Source: Orbaceae bacterium lpD02
GTDB lineage: Bacteria; Pseudomonadota; Gammaproteobacteria; Enterobacterales; Orbaceae
Direction: 5' to 3'
Assembly (NCBI GenBank): GCA_036251875.1
Contig: CP133960.1
Location: 620,001-684,000, forward strand
DNA length: 64,000 nt
Position 1 is the stretch's first letter. Each line of letters begins with the position of its first letter. Below are positions 16,120 to 26,500 of the stretch, one piece after another. The position numbers and the translations under genes are program-made. The notes under the pieces are model-generated. The model searched no databases, was not told where the DNA came from, and worked only from the letters and a program-made list of their open reading frames with translations.

Positions 16120-19100
16120 CTAGCTAAAAATATTCGGCACCGAGTAGCCCGTTACATTAATAGATTTAGCTTCAGCATTATGCTTATTACCAATTTGTTG
16201 CTTATTTTGCTCACTGGCCAATATGCTAGCTCTTGCCAATTTTTGCCGTTCAAAATCTTGGCTAATTAGTAAGAGCGCATCGTACTCATTGAATTCACTA
16301 TCGCTACTATCATCACTATCCATAACGGCATCATTTTTAACGGCGATGTGGTTTTGTTCGTCGATATGTAACACTTGCTCATTAATGCCAAACATTGATT
16401 CAAGCACGGTTTTAAATGCCTCTTTTTGTTCATAAATTTTTTGATAGGCTGTTGCGGTGCTATTTTCAGTCCCTAATGCGCTTTTTTGTAACCACTTTTC
16501 AAACTCATCATCAGTGATATACCAAATCCAGGCATCAATACATAAGGCCAACACCCCAAGCCAAAAGCCAGCGCCTAATAATAGGGTTCGCTTTGCCATA
16601 TATTTAGCAGTATTAATGGCCAATACGCGGCTTAATACCGCATGACTAATACCTTTCTCTAAAGCCTTGCGTCTTATTTTATGTTCTAACCATGGAATAT
16701 GGTAGGTAAATGAAGCGAAACCAGTTGTTAAGCCACTTAAACCATATAATCCTATATTTATAGAATTTAATGTTCCTATCCAATTATTTCCTTGCGAGAA
16801 CGCATCACCCGCGGCTAAAGATCTTTCCCATGCAGACCAAACGCTGACCGCACCGCCTAAAAGACCAGATAAAATTTTTGTACGTCCTGCCGCCAGACTC
16901 TCACTAGCTCGTGCCACTTTAGTATATTGAGCAACAACTTCAGCAGTAATTGCCGAAAGGGCTAAGGTTGACTTAGTCATCTCGAGATCCCAAAATTCAT
17001 CACTGGCTAAATCTTGTCGTTTTTGTTTTAATTTCCACCAGTTATAGGCTTCAATAATGCCAATAATAAGCGCTAAGCGCGTATCTTTGATGCCATTACT
17101 TACTTTAGGCTCTGATGTAATGCCTTTAAAGATGCCTTTAGTATCTTCTTTCCACATACCAACTGTTGATAACTTTTTATTATCTGCATTGTATGATTTG
17201 ATTAAAATTTCTTGAATATTGCTACGATAGGTGTTGTTTAAAATTTGTTTAGTATTACTGTAATAGACTTTTTGTATTCTAAGAAATTTAGCATTACGCG
17301 CTAGAATTTTTTGGCGCTCTGATCCCGTGACCTCTCCAATAACGCCACCGGGTAAATTAACCTGAATTTGTCGTGGTGATTTTAATACAAAATTATTCAG
17401 CGCGTCTTGTGATCGTAAAAATGCAATAGATCCTGCTTTAGGTACGCCACAAAGCGAAAAATGAAATAGATAAGATAATGCTGTATTTGGAATTTGAGCC
17501 GTCGCACTAACAGGAGAAAAGATAATATTTGATAAACGTAAAATTGCGTTATTTATCGATAACGCGGGCTTGCTGGTAAATAGCTTAAGTAAACGGCCTT
17601 CTTTGGGCGGTTGTATACCCAATTGTTTGGCGACAGATAAGATCCCCGGCATTGCAGTAGTCGCTTCTTTGGCATTGATAAGCGCTTTTTTATAATTTTC
17701 AACGGTATTTAAAAAACCTTGGGTCTTTTTATAATAACTGGCAAGTTTACCCACTTTGGTTGATGAATAGACTTCATCAATAGTGACGTTTTCATCAGTG
17801 GTTTTTGCGTTTGCCAATAGCTGTTGAATTTCAATCAGTATTTTATCACTGTTATTGGCAACCGCTCGCCACATTAAGCCATCACTATTATCTTGGTTGG
17901 CTTTGTCGTTCGAAAACCACTCATCCATTTGGGCTTTACCCGTTTCAGTCAGTTCAAGCCCTGCGGTACTTCGTTCAACGATTGATGAATAGATAATGCC
18001 GCAGAGATTGACCTTTTGGAGCTCTTGGGCGTCGGCTTCGCTAATTTCATTATCGGCTAACGCTAAATCTATCTCTAATTGATTATCAAGCTCTTCTTTA
18101 GCGTACTCATCTAATCCGTTAACCGCTAACCACTCATTACCATTTAAATCTTGCAGATGCTGATAAAAATCACTTTGCTTTAACCAACGAATAACGTGCT
18201 TTACTCTAACTTCGGCTATCTCGCTTATTTTGGTTAGTAACCGTTGATATTGCTTGTCAAATGGTTCGGTCTGTAAATGCTTGGCATATTTTTGTTGAAT
18301 TTTCGCAATATCGCTTTCCCGCGCGCGCTGATAGGCAGTTTCATTATCTTTATACCTTGCTATCATATCGGCGGCGTATTTTTCTATATGTTCAGTCGTA
18401 TGGGCGAACTGTATCGCTTTTTTTTCTCTGCTAAAATTACGATAACCTGGCACACGATAATCTGCCGCCCTCGCATCACGGCGCGAAGTGCTCATATCAC
18501 TGCCATATAAGAACTGCTCTCGCTCAATAATGAAAAAGTCTTGCCCAGTAAATGCCGGAAGGCTTGCATTAAATTGATCGGTATTAACAGCGATATTGGC
18601 CACGTCAAAGTAAGATTTAGGCCGACCATATAACTGCTCATACACTAAGACGGATAACTGATTGTAACTAGAGAATACCGGTAATTCAGCCGAACGCGTT
18701 ATTTTTTTATCTTTCATTACCCTTTTAAAATAAGGGTGCTCGGTAAAAGGCAGTTTAAAATCATCCATCCACTCTTTTTGAATTAAAATTTGCATCGCGT
18801 AGTCATACGACTCTTTGGCATTAAACTCAAACTCGCGCTCTTGGCGGTATTGTTCATTTTTGGCAAATATTTCGGTGTAATAGCCATTTAACTCTTGTGC
18901 TATGCCAAGTGAGTCATCGATTGCTAGCAATATGGGCGTGTAGCCTGGGCTGTAATCTTGCATTGTGCTGGCTAAACGTTGCGATTGGTTTTGCTGCTTA
19001 GTCCACGGATGGCAGGTGGTATTTTTATTGAGTACGCGGTCATTAAAACCATATGCTTTACTTGTATCGCCATCATCACCGTGTTTATCGTAGCTTAGCG

Positions 19101-19794
19101 CATCGATGTAATTAAATCTGGGGGCTTTTGCCGCTTCTTCATCATTTAATGTGGCATTAATTTTAACCAAATGCTGGTCATCATAAGGCAATAAGCGTGT
19201 ATCAAGTTGAGGGTCAAAATCTAAAACCTGTTCAATATTGCTCTGTGTGGCAATGGTCGCACTTTGGCTACTGCTGCGCCCCGCTTGCCAACTTGCGGGG
19301 TCAACGGTTTGCATACGTTGTTCTGGCGCTTGCGCGTGCCGTTTAAGGGTCTCTTCGGTCCAAGGAAATTCACTATAAGCAATATAGATTTTTTGTTGGT
19401 ACTGTGGATTTGCAATGGTGATAAATGAGTTATGGCTATTATTTCGGTTTAATTTGGGGCACAGATAATCGTTACTCTCTATTATTTCGCTCGCCGATTT
19501 AGTGGCGACAGTCGATAGCTGTTTAAATAGACGTCCTGTTTCATCAATGCTATAAACTTGCCATTTATTATTACCCATTTCAGCGGGTAAATAGACATAG
19601 AGATAACCTTCACGCAAGCTGCGCACATGATATTGATAACCTTGCTCGAGAGGGACTTTGGTGACGGAGGGTAAATTAGCCCATTGCGGTTTTTGCCGCT
19701 GAAGATAAGTCGGTACCACCGTGTATCTTACCGGTAAAATAGCCAGTCCATTGCTTTGACAACCACATGCTTTTTCTGTTTGAGCGTTGGTCAT
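16120..19794 (-). CDS. VasX-like type VI secretion membrane effector
   Basis: 1224-residue protein. The N-terminus (ACGCQSNGLAILPVRYTVVP, then a LREGYLYVYLP strand near 55-70) matches the start typical of VasX / BTH_I2691-family T6SS effectors, large proteins that insert in target-cell membranes. The middle is helical and charged. The last quarter holds several hydrophobic segments at about 950-1105 (ILSGLLGGAVSVWSAW, INIGLYGLSGLTTGFASF, LLLGAGFWLGVLALCIDAWI), followed by a soluble acidic tail containing DSDDSSDSE. It has a strong Shine-Dalgarno (GAGGAATAAC before ATG) and starts one base after the DUF4123 stop. Order vgrG - DUF4123 - effector - paralogue array on one strand supports the assignment; toxicity and pore formation are inferred from family. 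Confidence 0.82.
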   Translation of the reverse strand: MTNAQTEKACGCQSNGLAILPVRYTVVPTYLQRQKPQWANLPSVTKVPLEQGYQYHVRSLREGYLYVYLPAEMGNNKWQVYSIDETGRLFKQLSTVATKSASEIIESNDYLCPKLNRNNSHNSFITIANPQYQQKIYIAYSEFPWTEETLKRHAQAPEQRMQTVDPASWQAGRSSSQSATIATQSNIEQVLDFDPQLDTRLLPYDDQHLVKINATLNDEEAAKAPRFNYIDALSYDKHGDDGDTSKAYGFNDRVLNKNTTCHPWTKQQNQSQRLASTMQDYSPGYTPILLAIDDSLGIAQELNGYYTEIFAKNEQYRQEREFEFNAKESYDYAMQILIQKEWMDDFKLPFTEHPYFKRVMKDKKITRSAELPVFSSYNQLSVLVYEQLYGRPKSYFDVANIAVNTDQFNASLPAFTGQDFFIIEREQFLYGSDMSTSRRDARAADYRVPGYRNFSREKKAIQFAHTTEHIEKYAADMIARYKDNETAYQRARESDIAKIQQKYAKHLQTEPFDKQYQRLLTKISEIAEVRVKHVIRWLKQSDFYQHLQDLNGNEWLAVNGLDEYAKEELDNQLEIDLALADNEISEADAQELQKVNLCGIIYSSIVERSTAGLELTETGKAQMDEWFSNDKANQDNSDGLMWRAVANNSDKILIEIQQLLANAKTTDENVTIDEVYSSTKVGKLASYYKKTQGFLNTVENYKKALINAKEATTAMPGILSVAKQLGIQPPKEGRLLKLFTSKPALSINNAILRLSNIIFSPVSATAQIPNTALSYLFHFSLCGVPKAGSIAFLRSQDALNNFVLKSPRQIQVNLPGGVIGEVTGSERQKILARNAKFLRIQKVYYSNTKQILNNTYRSNIQEILIKSYNADNKKLSTVGMWKEDTKGIFKGITSEPKVSNGIKDTRLALIIGIIEAYNWWKLKQKRQDLASDEFWDLEMTKSTLALSAITAEVVAQYTKVARASESLAAGRTKILSGLLGGAVSVWSAWERSLAAGDAFSQGNNWIGTLNSINIGLYGLSGLTTGFASFTYHIPWLEHKIRRKALEKGISHAVLSRVLAINTAKYMAKRTLLLGAGFWLGVLALCIDAWIWYITDDEFEKWLQKSALGTENSTATAYQKIYEQKEAFKTVLESMFGINEQVLHIDEQNHIAVKNDAVMDSDDSSDSEFNEYDALLLISQDFERQKLARASILASEQNKQQIGNKHNAEAKSINVTGYSVPNIFS

Positions 19795-19795
19795 G

Positions 19796-20761
19796 TTATT
19801 CCTCTCTTCTATTCTTTATTTGACTAATATCTTGCCAGTTTTTTGTTGCTATTGATTCTAACCAGCGGTAATAGTCATAATGAACGGTAAAGCTTTTCGT
19901 CTGTTCAATAATGGCTGGCTGTAAATCAAAGTCTGCGCCATATGTTATGGCTAATTTTGCCCATTCAACTAATAGTGATTCATCATTGATATTTTTGCTT
20001 AGCATGCGCATAACGCAGGGCATGATTTGCCTCAATGAGCTAATCGCGTCAATATTTAATGTCGGCTCATTTAAGCGCTGCATTTGTATCAGTTGGTTAT
20101 TGATCCCAATACAATATAGTTGGGTTAACTGCTCATCACTGAGCCCTAATTGACCCGATAATACTGGTTTTAGTGGCTGAGCGGTGGAATGCATTTCAAG
20201 CTCGCCAGTATAATTTAATCGCCCCCAATGGCTAATTTGCCCGGCTAATTTTGTCTGCTGATGAGGCTCCAACACATTCATTAATTGAGCAAAGATAGCG
20301 GGATCATAAAAGCGCAAAAAAAGGGTCTTTCGTTGCCGCTTTTGTATGCATAAATTAGCCAAATCACGTGCAACCTGAAGAGCCGGTGACAGGGTAAATA
20401 GCCAGGCGCAATATTGCTGGCCACAACCGGCCGATAAATATTCAGCAGATAACTGGCTCAGGGCTTTATCGACGGTGTAGCTTAATACCTGCTGCCCAAA
20501 TAGATCGGTTAAATCAAGCTCAAGCAGTAAAGGCCTTTTATTTGCTTGAATAGACGGATGCATAATCGGCACAGGATGAAGTTGCCTTCGCCCTGCGCAA
20601 TAATCGATGATGGGATCGTTAAGCGGTGCTAAAAAGGGATCAAGCAAGATTAAGCAGCGCTGCTGATAATGAGCCGCCTGACCTATCAGCTGCTGACTGA
20701 TACGATTAGCCGCAGCCGAGCGTGTCGTTATATCAATTTTAGGTTGGTTTGCGCGCAACAT
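19796..20761 (-). CDS. DUF4123 family T6SS effector adaptor
   Basis: 321-residue soluble protein placed between vgrG (16-bp gap) and the effector (1-bp gap). DUF4123 proteins (VasW, Tec, Tap) bind the N-terminal part of an effector and load it on its cognate VgrG. Matching features are the early RCLILLDPFLAPL strand, the LLLELDLTD strand, the CAWLFTLSP core and FLRFYDPAIFAQLMNVL (residues ~165-182), which resembles the RFYDPRV-type motif conserved in the family. The C-terminal third is helical and probably effector-specific. VasW is needed for VasX delivery in Vibrio, the same pairing as here. Confidence 0.85.
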   Translation of the reverse strand: MLRANQPKIDITTRSAAANRISQQLIGQAAHYQQRCLILLDPFLAPLNDPIIDYCAGRRQLHPVPIMHPSIQANKRPLLLELDLTDLFGQQVLSYTVDKALSQLSAEYLSAGCGQQYCAWLFTLSPALQVARDLANLCIQKRQRKTLFLRFYDPAIFAQLMNVLEPHQQTKLAGQISHWGRLNYTGELEMHSTAQPLKPVLSGQLGLSDEQLTQLYCIGINNQLIQMQRLNEPTLNIDAISSLRQIMPCVMRMLSKNINDESLLVEWAKLAITYGADFDLQPAIIEQTKSFTVHYDYYRWLESIATKNWQDISQIKNRREE

Positions 20762-20777
20762 GGTTGTCGTGTCCTTA

Positions 20778-23171
20778 CTAATCTAATTCAAAAGTAGCAT
20801 GCTGCTTTTGCACCTGATCATTGGCTGTTTGCTGGCAGTTAACGTTATCCGCTAAATTAATCGAGCGTTTTTGATTAGCTGGCCCCATTTTTTGCAGCGC
20901 CGCCGCTTTTATGGTGACGTTTGACGATGTGCCCAGCTCTATTCCAGAAGGATCCACTTTAATATAGGCGCCATCACTAATGAGTACTATCTCTTTACTC
21001 GCTGTAATGGTAATACTGCCGTCTACACTGTCAATCGTCACATCTTGCTTGGCGGCGATAGCCATGGCATCGTTTTGGGCTTGTAGCTCGACTTGACCTT
21101 GATTAGCCAGTAGCTTAATGCCCGCTTTATGAGCGAAGATACCGACCGCCTCAGATGAGGCTAAGGTGATGTTTTTTAGCGCGCTAATATCAGTTTGCTG
21201 CTCACTGGTTAGGCTGATGCTGTTACCGCTGGAGAGCTGGATATTTTCATCACTGGTTAAAGCCATGCCGGCTGGTGCATAGGCAATCATGCCCGCTTCG
21301 GTTAATTGGTTGAGTGCGCTTTGTAGCTGCTGTTGACTGTCGATATCAGCGGGGTGCGCCTGCGCGGTATTCGCGGCATTTTGTAGCGCTTTAGCAATCG
21401 ATAAGGCGTTTTCCAGCTGAGCGATAGCACTTTGCATATCGAGCTGCTGACCTTGCGCTTGTGGTTCGCTTTGCGCGCTAAGGTATAAACCTTTGTTCGC
21501 GCTAATGGCGCCCCATTCGTCGGTGCGCAGCTCAAAGCCGGCGCCGCGTTGCTCTCTGTTTTGATTAACTAAGTGGCCGAGATTAAGCTGGCTTTTGCCG
21601 TATTCGGTCGCCAGTTTGATATGCTCTTGCCCGCGTTTATCATCCATGCGCAGTTTGTTGTTAGCCGGCGTTCGCAGCACATTGCGGTGTTTATTGATAG
21701 TCGTGACAGGGTCAGGGTGGTTACTATCATGTAAGCTATGGGCGATATACGGTCTATCTGGGTTACCACCGGTAAAGGCGATAGCCACCTCGGTACCATC
21801 GATTAAGGGGAAGTGAAAACCATAGCGGTCGCCGGCATACGGTTTTGCTAGCCTAACCCATAAGCTCTCTTCACCGCTGCGCCAGGTTTTTAAGTCAAAA
21901 TCAAACTTAACCCGGTAGCGCCCCATGGTGTCAATATAGCCATAGGTGTCATTATCAGGACTGGTCACCCGCGCCGGCAGCGTGCCAGTCACTTGCGGCC
22001 ACGGTAACGGTGCCGGGCGATACGGTTTTAGTACGTTATACGGCATAGCGGTAAACTTGACATGATAGGCCTCGCTGCGGTCACCATAGCACTCGGTCGC
22101 TAAAATCACTATCCCTTCACTGATGCCGTTGATCGGGCTGCCGCTAATCATCAGCCGTTGCCCTGGGGCTAAGTGGTAGTCATTGGCGTTACCGTGAATA
22201 ATAATCTGTTCACTAATCTGCTGCTGATGGCGGATTTTGGCATACCAATTGCCACTCTCAATAATGTTGTCATCGCCTTTACGTTTAAAGTGCTCACCAT
22301 AGCGGTAATCGGTGCCGGCGGTGGTGGTAAGTTTCGGTTGGCTGTTAACTAATGAGTATCTATCGGTTTGTGCCTCGCGGTAGTTGTCATCATGGACAAT
22401 CACCTGACGCGCTACGCTTTTGCTGGCAAACTGTAAATCCCACACGCTATCACGCGCGCTATCCGCCATGCCACTCGGTAACGTGTAACCAAGACTGCCG
22501 ACGTCCTCGAAACCTTGTTCGTAATCGCTTAATACTAATACATCACAGTTATGTTCGGCATGGCTTTCAAAGCGTAACCAGATCCCAACATCGGCCAGTA
22601 AGCGCTGAATAAACGCTAGGTCGCTCTCTTGCCATTGGGTGATAAACTCTCGGGCTGGGTAGCTGTCTTTTAACACTAATCGGTAATCGACGCCGGTAAA
22701 ACCATGACGACGTAGCACCTCTTCCACCACGCTGACCACACTTTGGTTTTGGTAAATGGCGCTATAATGGTCATTAGCAAATAGCGCCAGTCGTGGCTGC
22801 AGTACCAGCCGATAATGCGCTTGGTCTTTATTGACCGATAGCTGAGCAAACTCGGTCACCAGCCCATATAAGGTGCGCGGCATTGCTGGTTTATCGAGTG
22901 AGCTAATGTGGGTGACCTGCGTTAGCAAGTTGGGGGCTAAGAAGCTAAACTGGGCTGGCTGGTTAAGCACGCTATCGATCGAGATATGCGGGTCAAGGCT
23001 CGTGACGATAATCTCGTAACGCCAAGGCTGATTGAGGGCTTCATTACCTTGTACCGATAGGACCGAGAGCGCGGATGATAAGCCGGAAAGTGTCAGTGCG
23101 TACTTATTATGTTGCTGGGTGCTAAGTGTACCAGTGAGTGAATCTAATGCAGTGTCAAGACCGCTGGCCAT
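20778..23171 (-). CDS. vgrG: T6SS spike protein VgrG
   Basis: 797-residue trimeric tail-spike protein carrying the effector. Domains in order: gp27-like N-terminal half (to about 380) with EALNQPWRYEIIVTS and QWQESDLAFIQRLLADVGIWLRFE; gp5-like OB fold with VTSPDNDTYGYIDTMGRYRVKFDFD, SLWVRLAKPYAGDRYGFHFP and GTEVAIAFTGGNPDRPYIAHSLHDSNHP; then the helical/beta extension with NKLRMDDKRGQEHIKLATEYGKSQLNLGH and a C-terminal DUF2345-type beta prism. No extra enzymatic domain or PAAR is fused. No tss/tag structural genes occur in the window, so this is an orphan VgrG island using an apparatus encoded elsewhere. Confidence 0.95.
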   Translation of the reverse strand: MASGLDTALDSLTGTLSTQQHNKYALTLSGLSSALSVLSVQGNEALNQPWRYEIIVTSLDPHISIDSVLNQPAQFSFLAPNLLTQVTHISSLDKPAMPRTLYGLVTEFAQLSVNKDQAHYRLVLQPRLALFANDHYSAIYQNQSVVSVVEEVLRRHGFTGVDYRLVLKDSYPAREFITQWQESDLAFIQRLLADVGIWLRFESHAEHNCDVLVLSDYEQGFEDVGSLGYTLPSGMADSARDSVWDLQFASKSVARQVIVHDDNYREAQTDRYSLVNSQPKLTTTAGTDYRYGEHFKRKGDDNIIESGNWYAKIRHQQQISEQIIIHGNANDYHLAPGQRLMISGSPINGISEGIVILATECYGDRSEAYHVKFTAMPYNVLKPYRPAPLPWPQVTGTLPARVTSPDNDTYGYIDTMGRYRVKFDFDLKTWRSGEESLWVRLAKPYAGDRYGFHFPLIDGTEVAIAFTGGNPDRPYIAHSLHDSNHPDPVTTINKHRNVLRTPANNKLRMDDKRGQEHIKLATEYGKSQLNLGHLVNQNREQRGAGFELRTDEWGAISANKGLYLSAQSEPQAQGQQLDMQSAIAQLENALSIAKALQNAANTAQAHPADIDSQQQLQSALNQLTEAGMIAYAPAGMALTSDENIQLSSGNSISLTSEQQTDISALKNITLASSEAVGIFAHKAGIKLLANQGQVELQAQNDAMAIAAKQDVTIDSVDGSITITASKEIVLISDGAYIKVDPSGIELGTSSNVTIKAAALQKMGPANQKRSINLADNVNCQQTANDQVQKQHATFELD

Positions 23172-23583
23172 GGGGTAACTCCTTTTATCTTTATTCTGTT
23201 TTTATTATTGCTTTATTCCATTACGATTACTTTTTTAAAGCAAAAACGTAAAACAGTAAAATTACGATATTTTGCCCCAATTGGCAACTCTTTATTTTAG
23301 TTAGACAATGACTTAGTAACGCTACTGAGTAAGCGAACAGCGCAACACTATTTTGCGCATAGCGCCCATCAAGCCATGAGATGACCAATATATGAAAATA
23401 AATGCGAAGTTAGCGTTTGGTGATTAAATAAACACAATGCCGCTTTTAAACGACTGAAATTTGCACATAAAAAAGCCCAATACAAGGTACTGGGCTTTGG
23501 GTTAAGCATGAGCGTTACCTTTTGTCGTTTTGCTATTGATTTGACAGCTTATAACAAAACGGGTAATGCTCTCTTAGCTAGAT
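23172..23583. other. Non-coding gap upstream of vgrG
   Basis: 412 bp with no plausible gene. It must hold the vgrG operon promoter (minus strand) and it contains the terminator of the TpsA gene at 23469-23497. I see no clean -35/-10 pair, tRNA or repeat. Confidence 0.6.
23469..23497 (-). terminator. Rho-independent terminator of the tpsA gene
   Basis: 11-bp stem AAGCCCAATAC / GTACTGGGCTT (one mismatch) at 23473-23483 and 23487-23497 with a 3-nt loop. It is followed on the minus strand by a run of six U (A run 23469-23474). It lies 87 bp after the tpsA stop. Confidence 0.85.
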
Positions 23584-26500
23584 TTAATCAGTGCTATACA
23601 GATAATATAAAGCATCAATCGTTATATCGTCTGCCGCTTCAATCGAGCCAAATAAGTTATTAACCATTGTTGCTCTGCCTGTGATTGTTCCGTCTTCATT
23701 AAGGTCTTTGCCTATATTAATGGCTCCACCACTATATATTGTACCGTCTGTGTTATTGAGCATATTTAGCGCAAGGTTCATCGTGTCAGCTGATTTGATT
23801 CTACCACTGTTAATCAACATGCCATTAGCGGCTATCGACATCGTACCATTGGTTTGTATCAGGCCACTATTAATTAATTTATCTTCAACACTAATCGTTA
23901 AATCGCCTTTGGCTTCAATCGTACCTGATAGGTTATTGACTGTTCCAGCTTTGCCTGCAGCAATTCCTAACATAAATATAGAATCAGGGTCTGGATTATC
24001 GTGAATTTCCAAATATTCGCCAATACTAAGCTCTCCGCCACTACTTATGTTACCCGAATTTTCTAGAGTATTTACGCCAATAGCTAAACGTTTACCTGCC
24101 TCTATTGTTCCGCTATTAGCCATTACCCCCTCGTTAGGACTAATATTATTTATATCATCATATTTTGGTTCAACAAATTTAGTTGTAGTTAAGTATATAT
24201 TATATGACTTCATCTTACCGCTGTTATTTAAACTAATAGCTTCAACATCTAATACTTCACCTGCAGTGATAGTTCCTTTGTTATCAAAATCATGGGCGGT
24301 GATTGAGACATTGGAATCTACCCCAGAAGCATTAATATTTCCGGCATTAACGAAACGGCCATCTTTTCCAGTATGAGTCACATATTTTGCATCTATTTCA
24401 CCTATGTTAGACATATCATGAGATTTTATGTCAACTAAATTTTCTGCCAAAAGAACGCTATCATTATTGATGGTTTGCTGACTGCGTAGGTAAAGATTCT
24501 TAGCATAAATTTCACCTTGGTTATCAATCCCTTTTTCTGCATTAATATAAACATTATCACTGAAAATAATTTTGTCATTTTCTTCATCATAATCGGAGCT
24601 ATATATACCTCCAGAATTAGTAACTTTACCATTACTTTTAATCGTCACCCCTCTATTTGCACCCAATCCGATTGAATTATTTACATCACCGGCTTTTATA
24701 TATATGCTATCTACATCAATGAAACCATCAGAAAGGTTAATCACCTTATCACTAGTTAAACTAACGTTCCTAGAAAAACCTAGCATAGAATTAAAATCAA
24801 TACCTTGTTTGCCATTTAAATTCGTATTAGCTTTACCAGTCAACCATCTACCGGTAGTAATTTTTCCGCCTGCTGTAACATTTATATCATGTTCGGAATA
24901 TGCATAATATCCAGTATTAACGTCTTTATCGGCTTGTATAGTAAGGTCATTTTTCGCTCTGAGCTTATTGGTGCTCAATACTGACTGCTTACTGGTTAAA
25001 GTAACGTTTTTACCATTAATTGTGTAATTGTTAATAATATCGTGCGAGCTACTAATATTAATGTCTTGGTTTGAGCCTTCACTAGTATCGCCGCGATCGT
25101 TACCAATAGCGGCCTTATTTATAATTTGCCCCTCTGAGGTTATGTTAATACTGCTCGTTGTTGACTCAATACCGATTTGTCCTGAACTATGATCTAAATC
25201 TGAATTACGGATACCAACGTCTACATCAGTACCGGTACTTGTCAGTGTGATATTCTTACCAGAGATACGACCACCATTATTATTAATAGTATGCTCGCTA
25301 ACTAAGGTAGTATTTCCGCCTTTAAGTATTCCTGTATTTTCAATATCTTGTTTAGCGTTGATGTTAAGTTCCTGAGCTGCTTCAATAACAGCATCCCTAT
25401 AATCAAAATAATCGTTATAATGATTATTTTGATTAGTAACTTTACCTTCTGCAATAATAGTGATATCAGTAGCGTTTATTAGCTTAGAGTTATTCACATC
25501 ATGGGCTTGTAAAGTAAGATTTTTACCTGAGGAAATTTCACCGCCATTATTAATTTGCTCAGCACCTATCGTTAAATCGCTTTTTGCTTCAATGGTGCCT
25601 GATTGGTTGTTGACGCTTTGGGATTTGCCTGTGATTGTTCCATCATCATTAAAGTTTTTACCAATATTAAGCGCCTCACCACTAGATATTTTGCCATTAC
25701 TATCGTTATTAAGTTCATTTACCGCGATGTTGAGCACTTTATTTGCTTCTATTGTGCCACGGTTAACCATTTTTCCTTCATTACTGTCACCGTTGAAAAA
25801 AGGCATCTCTGTTGATAATAACATCTCGTCATTTGATTTTAATCCGCCATTGTTATACAAATCTTGGGTTACAATAGCCAGCTCATTGTCCGTAGTGATG
25901 ATATTACCATCATTATTAAATATACCATCAACTAAATATTGACCCTCTCCACTAGTAATATTACCTTGATTATCAAAATCATGACCATTAAAGTGTATGT
26001 AATGCCCTACTAATATCTCGCTGGTATTGACCATACGACCTTCTTGTGCGGTAAACACGATACTGTTTGCATTTATTTTAGATGAGTTATAGATATCATA
26101 ATCTGAAGAAAATGAAAGCATATTATTCGATAAAATAGAACCGCTATTATAAATTGCTTGTTTACTATTTAAATTAAAATTGTAACCATCAATAGTTCCC
26201 TTATTATCAAATACTTTCCTTCCTTCAAGTATCACAGATAAGTTAGATTGATCTTTAATTTCACCTTCATTAACAAATTCATCAATCGTCTTAATGTGTA
26301 TTTGAGCGTTATGAGCCCCCCAATCACTAGCTCGAATATAATAATCTTCTTCATCGCGATTATATTTGTTATTACTGGTTGACCGAGTATTACTGTCATG
26401 ATTAACCGTTTGTTGGCTACTTAAACCAATTGAACTATTATCAATATTTATTTTGCTATCCAAACGTTGCCGTTCGTTTTCATCAGACAAATTTTCAGCG

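Noticed and set aside
25460-25942. Long plus-strand reading frames inside the tpsA gene
   Set aside because: Antisense shadows of a repetitive, strand-biased gene; no independent signals.
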